Source: Streptomyces novaecaesareae (GTDB lineage: Bacteria; Actinomycetota; Actinomycetes; Streptomycetales; Streptomycetaceae). From it: a stretch of DNA of 22,304 nucleotides. Each line of letters starts with the position of its first letter. The stretch's first letter is position 1. Made by a program: the position numbers and the translations under genes. The notes beneath the pieces were generated by a model that was given only the letters and a program-made list of their open reading frames with translations, was not told the DNA's origin and ran no database searches. Below are positions 18,733-22,304 of this stretch, one piece after another. The stretch lies in assembly GCF_000716875.1 (NCBI RefSeq), contig NZ_JNWQ01000102.1:1-22304 (forward strand), written 5' to 3'.

Positions 18733-19669
18733 AGAACAGCGCCTCCTGGGTGTCCGGCTCCGGCGGACGGACCCGCTCCCGCAGGGCCAACCCCTCGGAC
18801 GGGCGGCCGGGGACGGGCGTGAGCGTCCAGCCGGTGAGCCGCCGGGTGTCCAGCAGCAGCGGGCCGGAGCCGTCCGGCTGGTCCAGGAAGAGGTGCTTGC
18901 CGATCGGCGCCCGCAGCCGGCCCGCGACGACCGCGCCGTCGGCCAGCCCGGCGATCTCCCGGTAGGCCTCCGGGGCGCCGCCGGCCAGGCCGTAGCGCTC
19001 CACGTGGTCGACCACCGGACGGTCCGCGAGCAGCTCCACGGCGTGGCCGTCCAGCAGCCGGTGCGCCTGGGCACGGGCCTCGGTGAGCACCGTACGGCGG
19101 TACCCGGCATCGCCGTGCGACCACCAGTGGTCGGCCTTCAGCCGGGACTTGTACCGCTCGCGGGCCAGTCCCGAGGCGGCGACGGTGAGTTCGGCGCGGC
19201 GCACCGCGGGCAGGCCGCCCCGGGCGGTGAACGCGTAGGCCAGCGCGCCCTGTTCGAGGAGCCGGCTGTCGCCGCGCTGCTCGGCGGTCAGGCCGACCTT
19301 CAGCAGGCCCTCGCCGAACCAGGCGAGGTACAGCAGGTAGGTGCGGCCGTCGTCGAGGATCTGGTCGCGCGCGAGGGCGAGGCCGCGGTCCACGCTCTGG
19401 CAGGCCGGGCACTGCGTCGCGCCGCCGTCCGGATCGATCACCGCGTGGTGCGGGCAGGGCGTGCGCTCCGTCGCCCCGGCCAGCCAGGCGCCGGTGCAGC
19501 GCCGTGGGCCACCGAGCAGCCAGCCGACCTCCGCGCCCGGCACCACGGCGCGCTCGTGCACCTGCGCGCCGCGCGCGGCCCCGAGCAGGGCGCGGCCGTC
19601 CTGCCAGCTCAGGCCGGTGGAGATCCAGCCCCCGGGCCGGTCCGGGTGCTGCGGTGCGGGGATCGTCAC
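18731..19669 (-). CDS. DUF2797-type protein with zinc cluster and GIY-YIG-like segment
   Basis: A protein of about 312 residues. Near residues 58-95 it has a possible zinc site (RRCTGAW, TPCPHHAV, TQCPACQS). A segment follows, TYLLYLAWFGEGLLKVGLT with R and LLEQGA further on, that resembles the core of a GIY-YIG nuclease domain (YLxYxG...KVGxT...R). This layout fits the uncharacterised DUF2797 family; nuclease activity is not shown. GGGAGG lies 7 nt before the GTG at 19669 but only 1 nt before an ATG at 19675, so I prefer the GTG. The gene diverges from the Mrr-TerD gene across 231 bp, so the two may share control (inference). Its stop codon lies in an 11-bp tandem repeat. Confidence 0.78.
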   Translation of the reverse strand: MTIPAPQHPDRPGGWISTGLSWQDGRALLGAARGAQVHERAVVPGAEVGWLLGGPRRCTGAWLAGATERTPCPHHAVIDPDGGATQCPACQSVDRGLALARDQILDDGRTYLLYLAWFGEGLLKVGLTAEQRGDSRLLEQGALAYAFTARGGLPAVRRAELTVAASGLARERYKSRLKADHWWSHGDAGYRRTVLTEARAQAHRLLDGHAVELLADRPVVDHVERYGLAGGAPEAYREIAGLADGAVVAGRLRAPIGKHLFLDQPDGSGPLLLDTRRLTGWTLTPVPGRPSEGLALRERVRPPEPDTQEALF

Positions 19670-19788
19670 GGGCATCCCTCCCTGTAGGTCCTCGATCAGG
19701 CGAGGCTACCCGCCGGCACCGACAACGCTGCTTCCGCTCCCCCTCGCCGCCCGCCCCGGCGGCCGAAAGGCCCGCAGGTCGCAGGGGC

Positions 19789-19819
19789 TTGGCCGGGTGG
19801 GGTGTCCACGCTCTATTGT
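19789..19819 (+). promoter_or_regulatory. possible promoter of the Mrr-TerD gene
   Basis: TTGGCC (19789-19794) and TATTGT (19814-19819) are 19 nt apart. TATTGT is the most AT-rich hexamer of the divergent region. The start codon is about 80 nt downstream. Weak evidence. Confidence 0.35.
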
Positions 19820-19900
19820 GGCGGGCGCGGTCGGCGGCGTGGCCGGGAGGCCAGGTCGTGCGGCCGGGGTCGGCGCGAGGCGAAGAGGGGTGGACGGACG

Positions 19901-22045
19901 GTGTCGGGGCGGCGGAGCAACGGGGTGCTGGCGGTCTGGGCGGAGGCGCAGCGGCAGCAGCAGCGCCGGGAGGAGGCCCGGTGGCGCGCCGAGGCGGCGC
20001 AGGAGCGCCGGCGGGAGCGGGAGCAGCGCGAGGCGCAGCGGGCGGCCGCCCGCAACGAGCGGGAGGCGCAGCGCGCGTACCAGCAGTCGCGGGAGGCGGA
20101 GGTGGCCCGGCGGACGGCCGAACTGGACACCAGGGTCGGGGAGTTGAGGGGGCTGCTGGCGGCCGGGCTGGCCGCCCCGGCGTTCGGTCCGCAGGCGCTG
20201 CTGGCGCCGAGCGCGGTACCGCCGTTCGATCCGGGCCCGCTGGGTGAGCCGGTGCCGATGCCCGACCAGGCCTCCGCCCACTACTTCGTGCCGCCGCCGG
20301 ACGAGGTCCAGGCCCGCAACCCGGGCGTGCGCCGGCAGTACGAGCAGTACCTGGCCCAGGCCCGGGCCCGGTTCGAGCAGGACTGGTACGCCGCGCAGGC
20401 GCGGGAGGCGGACCGGCAGCGCCGGCTGGCCGCGTACCACCAGGAGTACCTGGCCTGGGCGGAGCGCTTCCGCCACCAGGACCAGGAGCGCGGGGCCCGG
20501 ACGGAGGAGCTGCTGCGCAGGCTGCGGGCGGGTGAGCCGGAGGCGGTGCAGGAGTACTTCACGGCGGGCCTGTACGCCTCGGCGGCCTGGCCGGAGGGCT
20601 TCCCGCACCGGCTGGTGGCGGCCTTCGACACGGCGGGCCGCCAGCTGGTGGTGGACTGGGAGCTGCCGGGGCCGGACGTGGTGCCGGCGGCCGGCCGGGT
20701 GCGGTACGTCAAGTCGGACGACCGCGAGGCCGAGGTGGCCCGCCCGGCGACGGAGCGCAAGGCGCTGTACCGGGGGGTGCTGGCGCAGTCGGCGCTGCGG
20801 GTGGTGGCGGAGGTGTTCCGGGCGGACCGGGACGGGCTGCTGGACTCGGTGGTGGTGAACGGCTTCGTGCCCGGGATCGACCCGGCGACCGGCCGGGAGG
20901 CCGAGCGCTTCGTGTCCACGCTGACCGCGGCCCGGGCCGGGTTCGCCGGGCTGGCGCTGGACCGGGTGGACCCGGTGGAGTGCTTCCTGGGCCTGGGCGG
21001 CCGGCTGTCGGCCCGACCGGAGCGGCTGGACGAGGTGCGGCCGGACCGGCGGCCGGAGACGGTCGGCGGCAGCCTGGCCGGGCAGGGCGGCGAGGACGAG
21101 CCGGACCTGTTCGAGATGGATCCGCTGGACTTCGAGGAGCTGATCGCCGAGTTGTTCCGGCTGCGCGGGTTCCGGGTGATGACCACGGCCCGCAGCGGCG
21201 ACGTCGGGGTGGACGTGGTCGCCGAGGACCTGGACCCGGTGACCGGCGGCACGATCGTGATCCAGGCCAAGCGCTACAAGAAGACCGTCCCGCCGACGGC
21301 GGTGCGCGACCTGGAGTCCACCGTCCGCCACCACGGCGCGATCAAGGGCATCCTGGTCACCACGGCCGGCTTCGGCCGCGGCTCGTACAGCTACATCGAG
21401 GGCAAGCCGCTGGCCCTGGTGAGCGGGCCCGAGCTGGTCGAGCTGCTGGCCGAGCAGGGCCTGCGCGGCCGCCTCGGCGGCGGTGCCTCGGCGGCGGGCA
21501 GCGGGTCGAAGGAGGCCGAGCCCGCCGGGCGGGAGACCGCCCTCACGGTGAGTTGGCAGAGCCGGACGGCCGGCGGGGACGCGGTGGAGCTGGACGTCAC
21601 CGCCTTCCTGTGCGCCGGCGGCCGGGTGCTGAGCGACGAGCACTTCGTGTTCTTCAACAGCCCGCAGGACCCGGACGGCGCCGTCCGGCTGCACCCCACC
21701 CGCTCGGTGCCGGGCGAGCCGACCCGGGCGGCCCGGCTGACGCTGGACCTGCACCGGCTGCCGGTCGCGGTGGAGGAGGTGGTGGTCGCCGTCTCCACCG
21801 AGGAGGAGGAGCCGCCGGCGGTACCGCTGGGGTACGTGCACGGGCTGGCCGTCGCCGCCGCGTACGGGCCGGGTGCGGGCGGTCCGGCCGAGTGGGCGGG
21901 CGGCACCGGCGGGGTGCCGGACAGCGCGATGCTGCTCGGCGCGTTCCGACGGGCCGACGGCGGCTGGGAGTTCAGCCCGTCCGGCCGGGCGGTGACGAAC
22001 GGTCTGGCCGGGCTGGCGACGGCCTTCGGCGTGGCGGTGGAGTAG
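19901..22045 (+). CDS. Mrr-type restriction endonuclease fused to a TerD-like domain
   Basis: A 714-residue multidomain protein. Residues 1-85 are a Gln/Arg/Glu/Ala-rich coiled coil after GVLAVWAEAQRQQQ. About 130-220 is another helical, Glu/Arg-rich region. About 220-400 is an unassigned domain containing VRYVKSDDREAEVARPATER and VVNGFVPGIDPATGREAERF. Residues 407-517 are an Mrr-like PD-(D/E)xK nuclease: DPLDFEELIAELFRLRGF, then SGDVGVDVV (Asp438) and IQAKRYKK (Gln455, Lys457), then LVTTAGFG. Residues about 548-714 resemble TerD (VELDVTAFLCAGG, DEHFVFFNSPQDPDGAV), but the acidic GDD/E-rich calcium loop of classical TerD is poorly kept. The GTG start has GAGGGG 10 nt upstream. TerD-nuclease fusions are known in bacterial Ter-linked stress systems, so a role in defence or DNA damage is likely (inference). 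No methylase or ter operon is adjacent. Confidence 0.87.
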   Translation: MSGRRSNGVLAVWAEAQRQQQRREEARWRAEAAQERRREREQREAQRAAARNEREAQRAYQQSREAEVARRTAELDTRVGELRGLLAAGLAAPAFGPQALLAPSAVPPFDPGPLGEPVPMPDQASAHYFVPPPDEVQARNPGVRRQYEQYLAQARARFEQDWYAAQAREADRQRRLAAYHQEYLAWAERFRHQDQERGARTEELLRRLRAGEPEAVQEYFTAGLYASAAWPEGFPHRLVAAFDTAGRQLVVDWELPGPDVVPAAGRVRYVKSDDREAEVARPATERKALYRGVLAQSALRVVAEVFRADRDGLLDSVVVNGFVPGIDPATGREAERFVSTLTAARAGFAGLALDRVDPVECFLGLGGRLSARPERLDEVRPDRRPETVGGSLAGQGGEDEPDLFEMDPLDFEELIAELFRLRGFRVMTTARSGDVGVDVVAEDLDPVTGGTIVIQAKRYKKTVPPTAVRDLESTVRHHGAIKGILVTTAGFGRGSYSYIEGKPLALVSGPELVELLAEQGLRGRLGGGASAAGSGSKEAEPAGRETALTVSWQSRTAGGDAVELDVTAFLCAGGRVLSDEHFVFFNSPQDPDGAVRLHPTRSVPGEPTRAARLTLDLHRLPVAVEEVVVAVSTEEEEPPAVPLGYVHGLAVAAAYGPGAGGPAEWAGGTGGVPDSAMLLGAFRRADGGWEFSPSGRAVTNGLAGLATAFGVAVE

Positions 22046-22072
22046 CGGCGGGTCATACCTGAGGAGGAGAGC

Positions 22073-22103
22073 GCCCCCGCCGCCCCACCGGGTCGGCGGG
22101 GGC
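22073..22103 (+). terminator. hairpin terminator after the Mrr-TerD gene
   Basis: GCCCCCGCCG (22073-22082) pairs perfectly with 22094-22103 around an 11-nt loop, 27 bp after the stop codon. Confidence 0.8.
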
Positions 22104-22195
22104 CGACCGTCCCCCCGGCATACACATCGCCTTCGAACGGCTTGGGAGGATGGAAAGGAGTCAGATTTTCCGCTTTTCCGTCCCCAGGAGTCCAC

Positions 22196-22304
22196 GTGAC
22201 GTTCCCCGCAACCGCCGTCCGCACCGGCCGGGCGGCCGCCCGCGCCACCGGCCTGAACAAGGTCTACGGGGAGGGCGAGACCCGCGTCGTCGCCCTCGAC
22301 GACG
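22196..22304 (+). CDS. ABC transporter ATP-binding protein, MacB/LolD type (N-terminal part)
   Basis: Only the first 36 codons lie in the window. After a short Ala/Arg-rich start, ATGLNKVYGEGETRVVALDD is the classic beginning of LolD/MacB-type ATPases, where the Tyr and the Gly-x-Gly-Glu-Thr loop precede the Walker A motif (not yet reached). These ATPases normally pair with an FtsX-like permease to move lipoproteins, peptides or antibiotics, or to transmit signals across the membrane; the partner should lie to the right. AGGAG is 5 nt before the GTG start. Confidence 0.85.
   Translation, partial: MTFPATAVRTGRAAARATGLNKVYGEGETRVVALDD

Overview
The window is very GC-rich, codon usage is strongly biased to G/C in third positions, and GTG/TTG starts are common. 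Leaderless promoters, a single in-frame TTA codon, NgcE/UgpB-type lipoprotein transport genes, a three-subunit Sdh and an Mrr-TerD fusion all point to a streptomycete-type actinomycete (Streptomyces or Kitasatospora). It looks like chromosomal DNA. I see no rRNA, tRNA, insertion sequence, integrase or CRISPR array.

Left part (1-3200): on the minus strand lie a hotdog-fold thioesterase, a HAD-family hydrolase and a type I methionine aminopeptidase. The map promoter carries a perfect 10-bp palindrome. On the plus strand follow a small membrane-anchored secreted protein (LppU-like) and a short XRE-type regulator. The 3' end of the XRE gene runs into a 14-bp tandem repeat and then a strong hairpin terminator.

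Transport block (3228-8902): a minus-strand three-gene ABC importer operon (UgpB-like lipoprotein and two permeases, no ATPase) diverges from a DoxX-family membrane protein. A minus-strand SulP-type anion transporter follows. Its GTG start overlaps the stop of a 14-codon leader peptide with Cys-Cys at codons 3-4, which suggests cysteine-responsive translational attenuation.

Metabolic block (9438-13418): glyoxylate carboligase sits behind a well-formed promoter with a large inverted repeat of IclR/AllR type. A thioredoxin-type glutathione peroxidase and a secreted protein of unknown function follow. The secreted-protein gene has a TTA codon in its signal peptide, which suggests bldA control. 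Each of these genes ends in a strong hairpin.

Respiratory block (13468-18026): a LysR regulator diverges from sdhC-sdhA-sdhB. An ATAG-N7-CTAT dyad lies between them. SdhA begins with five copies of SSGEV, encoded by a 15-bp tandem repeat that starts at the sdhC stop codon. A hairpin with a T-rich tail ends the operon.

Right part (18144-22304): two overlapping small zinc-motif genes come first. Then a minus-strand DUF2797-type protein diverges from a 714-residue protein with an N-terminal coiled coil, an Mrr-type PD-(D/E)xK nuclease domain and a C-terminal TerD-like domain. The window ends in the first 36 codons of an ABC transporter ATPase.

Two observations stand out. One is the Mrr-TerD fusion, a candidate defence or stress effector. 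The other is the repeated presence of short tandem duplications (11 to 22 bp) that start at or cover stop codons of several unrelated genes.
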